From assembly GCF_038235435.1 (NCBI RefSeq), contig NZ_CP151275.1, positions 4,030,001 to 4,094,000 on the forward strand: DNA of 64,000 nucleotides, given 5' to 3'. The notes under the pieces were generated by a model. That model did not search any database, was not told the origin of the DNA, and worked only from the letters and a program-made list of their open reading frames with translations. This DNA comes from Niveibacterium sp. SC-1. GTDB taxonomy: Bacteria; Pseudomonadota; Gammaproteobacteria; Burkholderiales; Rhodocyclaceae. The position numbers and the translations under genes were made by a program. Shown piece by piece: positions 44,423 to 53,959 of the stretch (positions within the stretch are counted from its first letter, which is position 1; each line of letters starts with the position of its first letter).

Positions 44423-46642
44423 ATGCAGCCTTCGCCCCGCCCACGCGCTGGATCCGCCCCCGGCCGGCGCACGTTCGTCGCCCTGGCGCTCGGCGCGAGC
44501 TCGGGCGTCGTTGCCGCGGAGAATCCGGGCAGGGCCGCCGACATCGCGCTGCCCGTCCTGGCGCTCCCGGTTCTTGCCTTCCTGTTGCTCGCGAGCCTCT
44601 TGGCCGTGGCGATCCTCTGGCGCGGCAAATGGCGGCTCGAAGCGGCCCACGCCGCGCTGGCCGCCCAACCCGATCTGCACAGTGAGCTGCAGGCGCGCGG
44701 GGAACGCTTTCGCCAGCTGATCGAAGGTGCGCCGATCGCCATGCTGATGGTCGACGAAGCGGGCACCATCGAGCTGGTCAACGCGCAGTCCGAAGTCTTG
44801 TTCGGCTACCCGCGCGAAGAGTTGATCGGCCGCTCGGTTGACATGCTCTTGCCGCAGCAACTGCAGGCGGGACACCAGAGCCTGCGCGAGAACTATCATC
44901 ACAAGCCCGATGCCCGCCGCATGGGCATCGGCCGCGAGCTTTATGCCCGCCGCAAGGATGGTTCCGAAGTACCGGTGGAGGTCGGCCTCTCGCCTATCCA
45001 CACCGAAGGCGGGCTCCGCATCGTCAGTTCCCTGATCGACCTCACCGAGCGCCGGCATGCCGAGGCGCGTTTCCGCCTGGCGGTCGACGCCTCGCCCAAC
45101 GCCATCGTGATCGTCGATACCGACGGGCGCATCGAACTGGTCAACTCCCAGACCGAGGCCTTGTTCGGCTACACGCGCGCCGAACTGATCGGCCAGGCCG
45201 TCGAGATCCTGCTGCCGAAGGCCAGTACGGCGCACCACCACGCCCTGCGCGACGCCTATATGCGCGAGCCCAACGCGCGTCGCATGGGAGGCAACCGCGA
45301 GCTCTACGGCCGCCACAAGAGCGGCCGCGAGATCCCGGTGGAGGTCGGCCTGGCGCCGCTGCACACCGGCCGCGACCTGCTGATCCAGGCCGCGATCATC
45401 GACATCAGCGCGCGCAAGCTGGCCGAGCAGAAGCTCAAGAACCAGGCGCTGCAGCTGGAAGCGGCCAACCGCTACAAGTCCGAATTCCTCGCCAACATGT
45501 CGCATGAGCTGCGCACGCCGCTCAACAGCATCCTGATCCTGTCCGAACAGCTCAAGGCCAACATGCAGGGCAATCTCACGGCACGCCAGGCCATGCACGC
45601 GGACATCATCCACCGCAGCGGCGCCGACCTGCTGCGCCTGATCAACGACATCCTGGACCTCTCGAAGATCGAGGCCGGCCACATGACCGTGCATGTCGAG
45701 GTATTCCCGGTCGGCGAGCTGGTCTCGGAACTCGACGCGCTCTTCCGTTCACAGGCCGAGGCCAAGGGCCTGATCTTCCACATCCGGGCGGCGCCGGGCG
45801 CACCGCTGGAGCTGCATTCGGACCGCCAACGCCTGCAGCAGATCCTCAAGAACCTGGTCTCCAATGCGATCAAGTTCACCGATGCAGGCGCCGTCTCGGT
45901 GGAGGTGAGCAGCGACATGGACGGGGCACCCGCTCCGCTGGCCGGCGGCGCGGGGGTGCACTTCGCCGTGCGCGACAGCGGCATCGGCATTCCGCCCGAC
46001 CGGATCGAACAGGTCTTCGAGGCCTTCCAGCAGCTCGACGGCTCCACCAGCCGGCGCTTTGGCGGCACGGGCCTGGGCCTGACCATTTCGCGCCAGCTCG
46101 CCGGCCTGCTGGGTGGCGCCATCACTGCGCAAAGCGAACCGGGAACCGGCAGCCTGTTCAGTGTCTACTTACCTGTGGCCGAACAGACCGCTCCGCTCCC
46201 ACCGATGCCTGCCCCCTTGGCCAGCAGCGCGCCCGTGCCGGCCTTACCGGGTCATGACCTCACCGGTCACCGCGTGCTGCTGGTCGACGACGACGTGCGC
46301 AACATCTACGCGATGACTGCCATCCTCGAAGGCTTCGGCCTCGAAGTGGCTTCCGCCCGGCACGGCGGCGAGGCGCTCTCCCGCATCGAGGAGGACGGCA
46401 TCGACATCGTGCTCATGGACATGGCGATGCCCGTGATGGACGGCTACACCGCCACGCGCATCCTCAAGCAGGAACGCAACTCGCCGATCCCGCTCATCGC
46501 GGTCACCGCCCATGCGATGAAGGGCGACCGGGAGAAGTGTCTCGCCGCGGGCGCGGATGACTATCTCGCCAAGCCGATCTCGGCGACCGCCCTGCATGAA
46601 ATGCTGCAGCACTGGATGCCACGCAAAGAAACCGTCCAATGA
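44423..46642 (+). CDS. hybrid sensor histidine kinase (TM-PAS-PAS-HisKA-HATPase-REC)
   Basis: A 739-residue protein. One or two hydrophobic segments near residues 20-70 anchor it. Two PAS domains follow (about 95-210 and 215-330), similar to each other, each with an LFGY motif and an ARRMG...RELY(G/A)R..(S/D)G(S/R)E(V/I)PVEVGL block. The dimerisation domain has the phosphorylated histidine in [15 protein letters not shown], the ATPase has [18 protein letters not shown] and GGTGLGLTI, and a receiver domain at the end has [13 protein letters not shown]. So it can autophosphorylate and pass phosphate to its own receiver. It overlaps the c-di-GMP regulator downstream by four bases, its probable partner. 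Confidence 0.9.
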   Translation: MQPSPRPRAGSAPGRRTFVALALGASSGVVAAENPGRAADIALPVLALPVLAFLLLASLLAVAILWRGKWRLEAAHAALAAQPDLHSELQARGERFRQLIEGAPIAMLMVDEAGTIELVNAQSEVLFGYPREELIGRSVDMLLPQQLQAGHQSLRENYHHKPDARRMGIGRELYARRKDGSEVPVEVGLSPIHTEGGLRIVSSLIDLTERRHAEARFRLAVDASPNAIVIVDTDGRIELVNSQTEALFGYTRAELIGQAVEILLPKASTAHHHALRDAYMREPNARRMGGNRELYGRHKSGREIPVEVGLAPLHTGRDLLIQAAIIDISARKLAEQKLKNQALQLEAANRYKSEFLANMSHELRTPLNSILILSEQLKANMQGNLTARQAMHADIIHRSGADLLRLINDILDLSKIEAGHMTVHVEVFPVGELVSELDALFRSQAEAKGLIFHIRAAPGAPLELHSDRQRLQQILKNLVSNAIKFTDAGAVSVEVSSDMDGAPAPLAGGAGVHFAVRDSGIGIPPDRIEQVFEAFQQLDGSTSRRFGGTGLGLTISRQLAGLLGGAITAQSEPGTGSLFSVYLPVAEQTAPLPPMPAPLASSAPVPALPGHDLTGHRVLLVDDDVRNIYAMTAILEGFGLEVASARHGGEALSRIEEDGIDIVLMDMAMPVMDGYTATRILKQERNSPIPLIAVTAHAMKGDREKCLAAGADDYLAKPISATALHEMLQHWMPRKETVQ

Positions 46643-48750
46643 GCCCTGCCACCCCTGCGCCCGCGAAAGTCGACCGCCGCCAGACCCTGCTGCTGGTCGA
46701 CGACACGCCCCAGAACCTGATTGCACTCGAGGCCCTGCTGGACCACCCGGACCGCCGGCTGCTGATGGCCGCTTCGGGCGAGGAAGCCCTGGGCCTGCTG
46801 CTCGAGAACGACGTCGCCATTGCGCTGGTGGACGTGCAGATGCCGGGCATGGACGGTTTCGAGCTCGCCCAGCTGATGCGCGGCAGCTCGCGCACCCGCC
46901 ACATCCCCATCCTCTTCATCACCGCCTTCATGCGTGACGAGCGCTCGATGCTGCGCGGCTATGAAGCCGGCGCGATCGACTTCCTCTCCAAGCCGGTCGA
47001 CAGCCATGTACTCAAGAGCAAGGTCGCGCTCTTCCTCGAACTGGATCTCGCCCGGCGTCAGCTCAGCCACACCAACGACCAGCTCGACGAAGCGCTGGCC
47101 TACAACGAGGCGATCCTTGCCGCCGCCGCCGAAGGCATCATCGTGACCGACCCCGGCGGCCGGCTCACCTACGCCAACCAGGCCGCATGCCGCATGCTCA
47201 AGGGCAGCAACGCCCGCCTGCAGGGCCGCCCGCTCAACGAGCTGATCCTCCCGCCCGATTCCAACGTCATTCCCTGGGAGGCAAGCGCCTTTCACGAGAC
47301 CCTGCGTCGCGGCAGCGTGTATCGCAATCACGAGTCCCGGCTCTATGCCCTGGACGGCACGACCCTGCCCGCCGCCGTTTCCTGCGCGCCCCTGCCGGCG
47401 CCGCGTGCCGGCCTGGTGGTGATCTTCCAGGACATGAGCGTGCCGCAGCGCCTGCAGGCCGAACTCGAACGCCAGCTCGTCACCGACCTGCTGACCGGCC
47501 TCTTCAACCGTGACGGCTTCATGCAGACGCTGGAGAACGTGCTGGCGCGCGCAGCGCGCGAGCATCGCCGCTTCGCCGTGCTCTACCTCGACCTCGATGG
47601 CTTCAAGCGGATCAACGACACGCTCGGCCACGCCGCGGGCGACGAGCTGCTGCGCTCGGTGGCGCATCGCCTGCGCGCTTGCGTGCGCCCTTACGATGCC
47701 ATTGCCCGCCTCGGCGGCGACGAGTTCTGCATGATCCTGGACGGGCTGGACGACGAGCAGGATGTGGCCCGCGTCGCCGAGAAAATCCTCGATCTCATGG
47801 GCATGCCCCACTACCTTGGCGGGCGCCAGGTAAATGTCGGCGGCAGCGTGGGGATCGCCACCTATCCCGAATGCGCCCATGAGACCGGTCGCCTGGTGCA
47901 GGCGGCCGACATGGCCATGTACCAGGCCAAGAGCGAGGGTCGCAACAAGTTCCGCTTCTTCACCGAGGAAATGAACTTCCGCGCCCAGGCGCGGATGATG
48001 CTCGAGGAAAGCCTGCGCACCGCAGTCAACGAGAGCGAGTTCATCCTCCACTATCAGCCGCAGATCCGTCTCGCCGACGGCGGCCTGCGCGGCTTCGAGG
48101 CGCTGATCCGCTGGCAGCATGGCAACGCCGGACTGGTACAGCCCGCCATTTTCATTCCCCTGCTCGAAGGCGCGGGACTGATCCACCAGATCGGTGAATG
48201 GGTGCTGGCCGAGGCCTGCGAGCAGACCCTGCGCTGGGGCGCGCGCCTGCCCGAAGGCAGCACAATCTCGGTCAACCTTTCGCCGCGGCAGTTCAACAAT
48301 CGCCATCTGCTCGATGGCATCCGCGGCCTGATCGAGAAGCATGGCGTGGCGCCTTCGCGCATCGAACTGGAAGTCACCGAAGGCTCGCTGATCCAGGACA
48401 TGGACTACACCTGCCGGGTGCTGCGCGAGCTGCGCGCGATCGGCATCAAGATCGCGGTGGACGATTTCGGTACCGGCTATTCCTCGCTTGCCTACCTGCG
48501 CAAGTTCGAACTCGACGCACTCAAGATCGACCGCCAGTTCATCAGCAATCTGCTCGACTCGGACAAGGACGCGGCGATCACCCACTCGATCATCCAGCTC
48601 GGCCACAACCTGGGCCTGGAGATCATCGCCGAAGGGGTGGAGACCGAGGCCCAGGCCGACTACCTGCGCCAGCTCAAGTGCGACACCGTGCAGGGCTACC
48701 ACTTCGGCCGCCCGCAGCCCGCCACGCAAATTCACGAAGGCCTCCGCTGA
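46639..48750 (+). CDS. response regulator with REC-PAS-GGDEF-EAL domains
   Basis: A 703-residue protein. Receiver domain at ~15-130 with the phospho-acceptor in ALVDVQMPGMDGFELAQ, a PAS domain (~150-270), GGDEF domain with an intact RLGGDEFCMIL active site (~285-430), and EAL domain with GFEALIRWQH, LEVTEGSLI, DDFGTGYSSLAYL, KIDRQFI and AEGVETEAQ, all catalytic elements present. It could both make and break cyclic di-GMP, with the net activity set by the upstream kinase. The overlap with the kinase gene (ATGA) makes them a cognate pair. c-di-GMP control of attachment or exopolysaccharide is the likely output. Confidence 0.92.
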   Translation: MSPATPAPAKVDRRQTLLLVDDTPQNLIALEALLDHPDRRLLMAASGEEALGLLLENDVAIALVDVQMPGMDGFELAQLMRGSSRTRHIPILFITAFMRDERSMLRGYEAGAIDFLSKPVDSHVLKSKVALFLELDLARRQLSHTNDQLDEALAYNEAILAAAAEGIIVTDPGGRLTYANQAACRMLKGSNARLQGRPLNELILPPDSNVIPWEASAFHETLRRGSVYRNHESRLYALDGTTLPAAVSCAPLPAPRAGLVVIFQDMSVPQRLQAELERQLVTDLLTGLFNRDGFMQTLENVLARAAREHRRFAVLYLDLDGFKRINDTLGHAAGDELLRSVAHRLRACVRPYDAIARLGGDEFCMILDGLDDEQDVARVAEKILDLMGMPHYLGGRQVNVGGSVGIATYPECAHETGRLVQAADMAMYQAKSEGRNKFRFFTEEMNFRAQARMMLEESLRTAVNESEFILHYQPQIRLADGGLRGFEALIRWQHGNAGLVQPAIFIPLLEGAGLIHQIGEWVLAEACEQTLRWGARLPEGSTISVNLSPRQFNNRHLLDGIRGLIEKHGVAPSRIELEVTEGSLIQDMDYTCRVLRELRAIGIKIAVDDFGTGYSSLAYLRKFELDALKIDRQFISNLLDSDKDAAITHSIIQLGHNLGLEIIAEGVETEAQADYLRQLKCDTVQGYHFGRPQPATQIHEGLR

Positions 48751-48868
48751 CGGCGTGCCGGAGCCTCGGCTATCATCGTTGGCCCTTCCCGTCGGGAGCG
48801 GGCCGTGGGCGGCCTCGCGCTGCGCCGCCTTGCCCACGTCATAGCCGCGCAGCCAGCCGTTGAGCCAC

Positions 48869-49894
48869 ATGGGTCGCAAGTCCTGCTACGACATCCTGGG
48901 GGTTCCCCCGGACGCCACGCCCGAGACCATCCAGACGGTCTATCGCGAACGTCGCGCGCAGCTCCAGCAAGGCCAGGACTCCCACTCGGACGCGTCGGCC
49001 CTGCAGCTGCTGCAGATGGCCTTCGAGACGCTCTCCAGCCCGGCCAGCCGGGCCCGTCACGACGCCTCCCTGCGCAGCACGGCGCAAGCGCTGCCGGAAC
49101 CCCAGCTGGAGCTACCCCTGGCCGGCGGCGCGGCCAGCCTGCGTGCTGTCCCGACGAAGCTCTGGGCCTGGATCGTCGCCCTGCTACTCGCGCTTGCGCT
49201 GGTCTGGCTGGGCGTGCCGAAGAAGTTGCCGGCGCCCGTCGCCCAGCCCGCGCCAGCGCCCGCCGCGAGCGCGGTGGTACGCACTTCGGCCGAACCGCGC
49301 GTGCTGACCCCCGCCGAGGTCTTCGCGCGCAACCGGGAGTCCGTCGTGGTGATCACCGGCAACCTGCCCGAAGGCGGCCGTATCCAGGGCAGTGGGGTAG
49401 CCATCGCGCCCGAGGCGGTGATCACAAACTGCCACGTCGCCAACGCAGCCGACGCACTGCAGGTGATGTTCAAGGGCCGGGAGTACAACGCCTCTTTGCG
49501 TTATCGCGATACCGGCCGCGACCTTTGCCAGCTGCAGGTCAATGGCCTGCCCACCGAATCCGCCGAGATCGCCCCGCTGGACAGCGTCGCCGTGGGCGCC
49601 CGCGTGTACGCCTTGGGCGCACCACAGGGGCTGGACACCACCTTGTCCGAAGGCCTGGTCTCGGGGCTGCGGCCCTACTTCGAATCGAGCCTGATCCAGA
49701 CCTCGGCGGCGATTTCACCCGGTTCTTCGGGGGGCGGCCTCTACGACCAGCAAGGGCGGCTGATCGGCATCACGACCTTCCAGGCCGCGACCGGCCAGAA
49801 CCTGAATTTCGCGGTGCCGGCCGAGTGGATCTCCGCGCTGCCGGATCGCAACGGCAACAGCGACCGCTTCCCGGACCCGGCAGGCTTTCATTGA
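48869..49894 (+). CDS. J-like domain / transmembrane / trypsin-like serine protease fusion
   Basis: A 341-residue protein. Residues ~5-65 resemble a DnaJ J-domain (CYDILGVPPDATPETIQTVYRERR ... LLQMAFETLSSPASRARHD), but the HPD motif that stimulates DnaK is absent; that loop reads QQGQDSHSD. A single membrane helix at ~100-118 (LWAWIVALLLALALVWLG) is followed by a Pro/Ala linker and an S1-type protease domain with the triad His in VITNCHVAN, Asp in TGRDLCQLQV and Ser in PGSSGGGLYD. Topology would put the J-like part in the cytoplasm and the protease in the periplasm. No PDZ domain follows. The gene stands alone after the c-di-GMP regulator. Substrate unknown. Confidence 0.8.
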   Translation: MGRKSCYDILGVPPDATPETIQTVYRERRAQLQQGQDSHSDASALQLLQMAFETLSSPASRARHDASLRSTAQALPEPQLELPLAGGAASLRAVPTKLWAWIVALLLALALVWLGVPKKLPAPVAQPAPAPAASAVVRTSAEPRVLTPAEVFARNRESVVVITGNLPEGGRIQGSGVAIAPEAVITNCHVANAADALQVMFKGREYNASLRYRDTGRDLCQLQVNGLPTESAEIAPLDSVAVGARVYALGAPQGLDTTLSEGLVSGLRPYFESSLIQTSAAISPGSSGGGLYDQQGRLIGITTFQAATGQNLNFAVPAEWISALPDRNGNSDRFPDPAGFH

Positions 49895-50021
49895 GGCACC
49901 GCGGGCGCTACAGACGAGCGGCCGGTGCGGCCGGCTGATTCACGCCGGAATCTTCAGCGCAGATCCGTCGAGGATTCGGCGCGCCGCTGCGAGCACTCGA
50001 CGCGCCCGTTCCGTGCGTCCC

Positions 50022-52763
50022 TCAGTGCGCTTCTTCCCAGTTCATGCCCACGCCCACCTCGGCGAGCAGCGGCACCTTGAGTTCGGCCACTCCGGCCATC
50101 AGGCGCGGCAGGGCTTCCTGCACCAGCGCCAGTTCGGCCTCGGGCACTTCCAGCACCAGTTCGTCATGCACCTGCAGCAGCAATCGGGTGGCCAAGCGTT
50201 CCTGCAGCAGCCAGTCGCGCACGGCGCGCATCGCGAGCTTGACGATGTCGGCGGCCGTGCCCTGCATCGGCGCATTGATCGCCGCACGCTCGGCGGCCTG
50301 GCGACGGCCGACTTGGCTCGCGCGGATGTCGGGTAGCCACAGCCGGCGACCGAACACGGTCTCGACGTAGCCCTTTTCGCGCGCCAGCATCCGCGTCTCG
50401 TCCATGTAGCGATGGACGCCCGGATAGCGCGCGAAATAGCGGTCGATATAGGCCTGTGCCGCGCCGCGTTCGAGGTCCAGCGCGCGCGCGAGACCATGCG
50501 CGCTCATCCCGTAGATCAGGCCGAAGTTGATCGTTTTGGCATAGCGACGCTGTTCGCTGGTGACTTCCAGCGGATGCACCGAGAAGACCTCGCCGGCCGT
50601 CGCGCGGTGCACATCCTCGCCCTGGGCGAAGGCCTGCAGCAGGCGCTCGTCGCCGGAGAGGTGGGCCATGATCCGCAGCTCGATCTGTGAATAGTCGGCC
50701 GAGACGATCTTGCTGCCGGCCGGCGCGATGAAGGCGGTGCGGATGCGCCGGCCTTCCTCGGTGCGCACCGGGATGTTCTGCAGGTTGGGCTCGGAGCTCG
50801 ACAGGCGACCCGTGACCGCGCCGATCTGCGAGAAGCTGGTGTGCACCCTGCCGGTCTGCGGGTTGATCGCCTTGGGCAGCTTGTCGGTGTAGGTGCTCTT
50901 GAGCTTGGCGAACTGGCGGTATTCGAGCAGGAGCTTGGGCAGCGGATAGTCGAGCGCGAGTTGTTGCAGCACCTCTTCGTCGGTCGAGGGTGTGCCGCTG
51001 GGCGTCTTCTTGAGCACCGGCAGCTTCTCGCGTTCGAAGAGGATTTCCTGGATCTGCTTGGGACTGTTCAGGTTGAAGGGCTGCTTGGCGAGCCCGTGCG
51101 CCTCGGCTTCGATCTCCAGCATGCGGCGGCCAAGCATGTCGGACTGCGCGATCAGGCGGTCGCGGTCCACCAGGATGCCGTTGCGTTCCATCTCGAAGAG
51201 CACCTGAACCACCGGCATCTCGATCTCGGCGTAGAGCTTCGTCAGTTGCGGCTCGCGCGCCAGGCGCGGCAGCAGCACCTCGTGCACCCGCAAGGTGACG
51301 TCCGCATCTTCGGCGGAGTAGTCGGTCGCGCGCTGCACGTCGACTTCTTCGAAGCCGATCTGGGCCGCACCTTTTCCGCACACGTCGGTGTAGGAGAGCG
51401 TGCCGGTCAGGCCCGTGTGTCGCTTGGCGAGCTGGTCAAGATCCTGGCCCTTGTCGCTTTCCAGCACGAAGGACTGCAGCATGGTGTCATGCGCCACGCC
51501 ACCCAAGCGGATGCCGTGGTTGGCCAGCACATGCATGTCGTACTTGAGGTTCTGGCCGACCTTCAGATGCTCGTCGGACTCCAGCCAGGGACGCAGGCGT
51601 GCGAGCGTCGCATCCAGCGGCAACTGGTCCGGTGCATCCGGATAGCGGTGCGCCAGCGGCAGATAGGCGGCGCGACCATCCGCGACGCAGAAGCTCAGTC
51701 CGACGACGCGGGCGCGCATCGGCTCGAGGCTGTCGGTCTCGGTATCGAAAGCGGTGATATCCACCTCGTCGATGAGGGCGAGCCACTCTTCGAGCAAGGT
51801 CTCGCTGAGGATGGTCTCGTAGCCTTCGCGGTGCACACCGGGCGCGCTGGCGACGACCTCGGCCTCCGCCGCGGGCGCTTCCTCTTCCACGGCAGGCGCG
51901 GCGCCACCGTTCTCCAACGCCGCACGCTGCTCGCGCAGCCACGTCTTGAATTCCAGCCGCTCATACAAACCAACGAGCGCGCTGCGGTCGAGTTCGCGCG
52001 GCGTGAGTTCGTCGAACTTCATCGGCAACTCGCACGCGGTCTCGATCGTGACGAGCTGGCGACCGAGTGAAAGGAAATCGAGGTGACGGCGCAGGTTGTC
52101 GCCGACCACGCCCTTGATCGCCTGGGCGTTCTCCACCACGCCATCGAGCGAGCCGTACTCGGTGAGCCACTTCACCGCGGTCTTGGGCCCGCACTTCTCG
52201 ACACCGGGCACGTTGTCCACGGCGTCGCCGACCAGGGCGAGATAGTCGACGATCCGGTCGGGTGGCACGCCGAACTTCGCGAGCACGCCGGCTTCGTCGA
52301 GCACCTCGTTGCTCATGGTGTTCACGAGTCGCACGCGCGGCGTCACCAGTTGCGCCATATCCTTGTCGCCGGTGGAAATGACAACGTCGTATCCACCGGC
52401 AGCCGCCTGTTGCGCGAGCGTGCCGATCACGTCGTCGGCCTCCACGCCTTCCACGCAGAGCAGCGGCCAGCCGAGCGCACGCACGCAAGCATGGATCGGA
52501 TCGATCTGCGCTCGCAGGTCTTCGGGCATCGGCGGGCGGTTGGACTTGTATTCGGGATACAGGTCGTCGCGGAAGGTCTTGCCCTTGGCATCGAAGACAC
52601 AGGCCAGGCGGTCTGCCTTGTAGTCACCCAACAGCCGGCGTAGCATGTTGATCACGCCGTAAGCCGCGCCAGTTGGTTCTCCGCGGGCATTGCGCAAGTC
52701 CGGGAGAGCATGGAAAGCGCGGTACAGATAGGACGACCCATCGACCAGCAGTAGCGTCGGCAT
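50022..52763 (-). CDS. polA: DNA polymerase I
   Basis: A 913-residue polymerase with all three activities. The 5' nuclease domain starts LLLVDGSSYLYRAFHALP with VFDAKGKTFRDDLYPEYK and GVEADDVIGTLA. The proofreading exonuclease is intact (FDTETDSLEPM, VGQNLKYDMHVL, YSAEDADVTLR). The polymerase domain has motif A DYSQIELRIMAHLS, motif B RRYAKTINFGLIYGMSAHGLA and motif C VHDELVLEVPE. It fills gaps and removes primers in replication and repair. The frame is open to 52844, but the ATG at 52763 is at the conserved start. Divergent from the LOG gene, with 80 bp between. Confidence 0.95.
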   Translation of the reverse strand: MPTLLLVDGSSYLYRAFHALPDLRNARGEPTGAAYGVINMLRRLLGDYKADRLACVFDAKGKTFRDDLYPEYKSNRPPMPEDLRAQIDPIHACVRALGWPLLCVEGVEADDVIGTLAQQAAAGGYDVVISTGDKDMAQLVTPRVRLVNTMSNEVLDEAGVLAKFGVPPDRIVDYLALVGDAVDNVPGVEKCGPKTAVKWLTEYGSLDGVVENAQAIKGVVGDNLRRHLDFLSLGRQLVTIETACELPMKFDELTPRELDRSALVGLYERLEFKTWLREQRAALENGGAAPAVEEEAPAAEAEVVASAPGVHREGYETILSETLLEEWLALIDEVDITAFDTETDSLEPMRARVVGLSFCVADGRAAYLPLAHRYPDAPDQLPLDATLARLRPWLESDEHLKVGQNLKYDMHVLANHGIRLGGVAHDTMLQSFVLESDKGQDLDQLAKRHTGLTGTLSYTDVCGKGAAQIGFEEVDVQRATDYSAEDADVTLRVHEVLLPRLAREPQLTKLYAEIEMPVVQVLFEMERNGILVDRDRLIAQSDMLGRRMLEIEAEAHGLAKQPFNLNSPKQIQEILFEREKLPVLKKTPSGTPSTDEEVLQQLALDYPLPKLLLEYRQFAKLKSTYTDKLPKAINPQTGRVHTSFSQIGAVTGRLSSSEPNLQNIPVRTEEGRRIRTAFIAPAGSKIVSADYSQIELRIMAHLSGDERLLQAFAQGEDVHRATAGEVFSVHPLEVTSEQRRYAKTINFGLIYGMSAHGLARALDLERGAAQAYIDRYFARYPGVHRYMDETRMLAREKGYVETVFGRRLWLPDIRASQVGRRQAAERAAINAPMQGTAADIVKLAMRAVRDWLLQERLATRLLLQVHDELVLEVPEAELALVQEALPRLMAGVAELKVPLLAEVGVGMNWEEAH

Positions 52764-52830
52764 TGAATTCAACCCGGAGAGCCTCGCAGCGGATCGGCAC
52801 CCTTCCGGCACCTGCTCCGCCTCTTGCGAG

Positions 52831-52863
52831 CGAAAGACAAACAATGAGCGCGAAAGACAAACT
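52831..52863 (+). repeat. 13-bp direct repeat across the LOG gene start
   Basis: GCGAAAGACAAAC occurs at 52831-52843 and again at 52851-52863, with the ATG at 52844 between them. The period is 20 bp. The second copy is coding; the first lies in the ribosome-binding region, which has no strong AGGAGG. Confidence 0.7.
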
Positions 52864-53572
52864 CCCGCCCGTATCCACGGTCACGCCCGGCATGAACAGC
52901 CTGATGGCCCGCGAGGCCTGGCGCATCTTCGGGATTATGTCAGAGTTCGTCGAGGCGACTGAGCGCCTGGCCCCGATCCGCCCGGCCGTCAGCATCTTCG
53001 GCAGCGCCCGCACGAAGCCCGACCATCCCTACTACGCGCTGACCGAAGATATCGCCCGCCGCCTCTCGGACGCTGGCTTCACCGTCATCTCCGGTGGTGG
53101 CCCCGGCATCATGGAAGCCGCGAACAAGGGTGCGTTCCACGGCAAGTCGCCGTCGGTAGGCCTGAACATCCAGCTGCCCTTCGAGCAACACGGAAACCCG
53201 TACCAGGACATCTCGCAGACCTTCAAGCATTTCTTCGCGCGCAAGTACATGTTCGTGAAATGCGCGGATGCCTACGTGGTCATGCCCGGCGGCTTCGGCA
53301 CGCTGGACGAACTGACCGAAGCCCTGACCCTGATCCAGACCGGCAAGAGCCGCAAGATCCCGGTCATCCTGGTGCACAGCCCCTTCTGGAAAGGCCTCAT
53401 CGACTGGTTCAAAGACCAGCTCGTGACCGAGAAGCTGATCCACCCGGAAGACCTGGACCTGATCCAGGTGATCGACGAACCGGAAAAGATCGTCGAAGCC
53501 ATCTTCCGCCACTACGAACATCGCAGCTTCGAACCTCTGCCCGAGGAACACGAGCTGCTTCTGAACCTCTAA
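52844..53572 (+). CDS. LOG-family Rossmann protein (nucleotide phosphoribohydrolase)
   Basis: A 242-residue TIGR00730-type protein. It has VSIFGSARTKPDHPYY, VISGGGPGIMEAANKGAF and the LOG signature VVMPGGFGTLDELTEALTLIQ. LOG proteins cleave the ribose-base bond of nucleoside 5'-monophosphates; plant relatives activate cytokinins, and bacterial ones include nucleotide hydrolases such as PpnN. A simple housekeeping role in nucleotide turnover is likely. Followed after 5 bp by the DUF2782 gene. Confidence 0.87.
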   Translation: MSAKDKLPPVSTVTPGMNSLMAREAWRIFGIMSEFVEATERLAPIRPAVSIFGSARTKPDHPYYALTEDIARRLSDAGFTVISGGGPGIMEAANKGAFHGKSPSVGLNIQLPFEQHGNPYQDISQTFKHFFARKYMFVKCADAYVVMPGGFGTLDELTEALTLIQTGKSRKIPVILVHSPFWKGLIDWFKDQLVTEKLIHPEDLDLIQVIDEPEKIVEAIFRHYEHRSFEPLPEEHELLLNL

Positions 53573-53577
53573 GCCGC

Positions 53578-53916
53578 ATGCGCTCTCATCATCGACTCCT
53601 GCTCATCCTGGCCCTTGTTGCCGTACCGGCCTTCGCCCAGAAAGAGCAGCCCAAGCTCGAACCGCTGCCCGAGCCGCCCCCGCCCCCAGAAGGCGTGAAC
53701 GCCGACTCGGCCGAACCGCAGGTCACGATCAAGAAGCGCGACGGCGACACGATCGAGGAATACCGCATTGCCGGCCAGCTCTACATGATCAAGGTCACTC
53801 CCAAGACCGGCGTGCCCTACTACCTGATCGACAGCAAGGGCACGGGTGTTTTCTCGCGTTACGACCCGTCCGACAAGACCCTGTCGGTACCCCAGTGGGT
53901 CATCAAGGAATGGTGA
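53578..53916 (+). CDS. DUF2782 periplasmic protein
   Basis: A 112-residue protein with a signal peptide (MRSHHRLLLILALVAVPAFA), a Pro/Glu-rich linker (PLPEPPPPPEG) and a compact domain: EPQVTIKKRDGDTIEEYRI, LYMIKVTPKTGVPYYLID and VPQWVIKEW. It fits DUF2782, a betaproteobacterial/gammaproteobacterial family of unknown function that often sits between polA-region genes and thrB, as it does here. No catalytic motif is evident. Confidence 0.8.
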   Translation: MRSHHRLLLILALVAVPAFAQKEQPKLEPLPEPPPPPEGVNADSAEPQVTIKKRDGDTIEEYRIAGQLYMIKVTPKTGVPYYLIDSKGTGVFSRYDPSDKTLSVPQWVIKEW

Positions 53917-53959
53917 GGCGCGCGGCCAGCATTGCCTGAGCCCCGCCACACGTACCGAC

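Noticed and set aside
42593..45694. 1033-codon open frame on the minus strand
   Set aside because: Antisense to a GT9 gene, the flavoprotein and the hybrid kinase. No motif is present and the real genes are certain.
46561..48879. 772-codon open frame on the minus strand
   Set aside because: Antisense to the REC-PAS-GGDEF-EAL regulator, with no recognisable domain.
48869..49080. a DnaJ co-chaperone
   Set aside because: The HPD motif is missing and the domain is fused to a membrane helix and a serine protease, so a normal DnaK partner role is unlikely.
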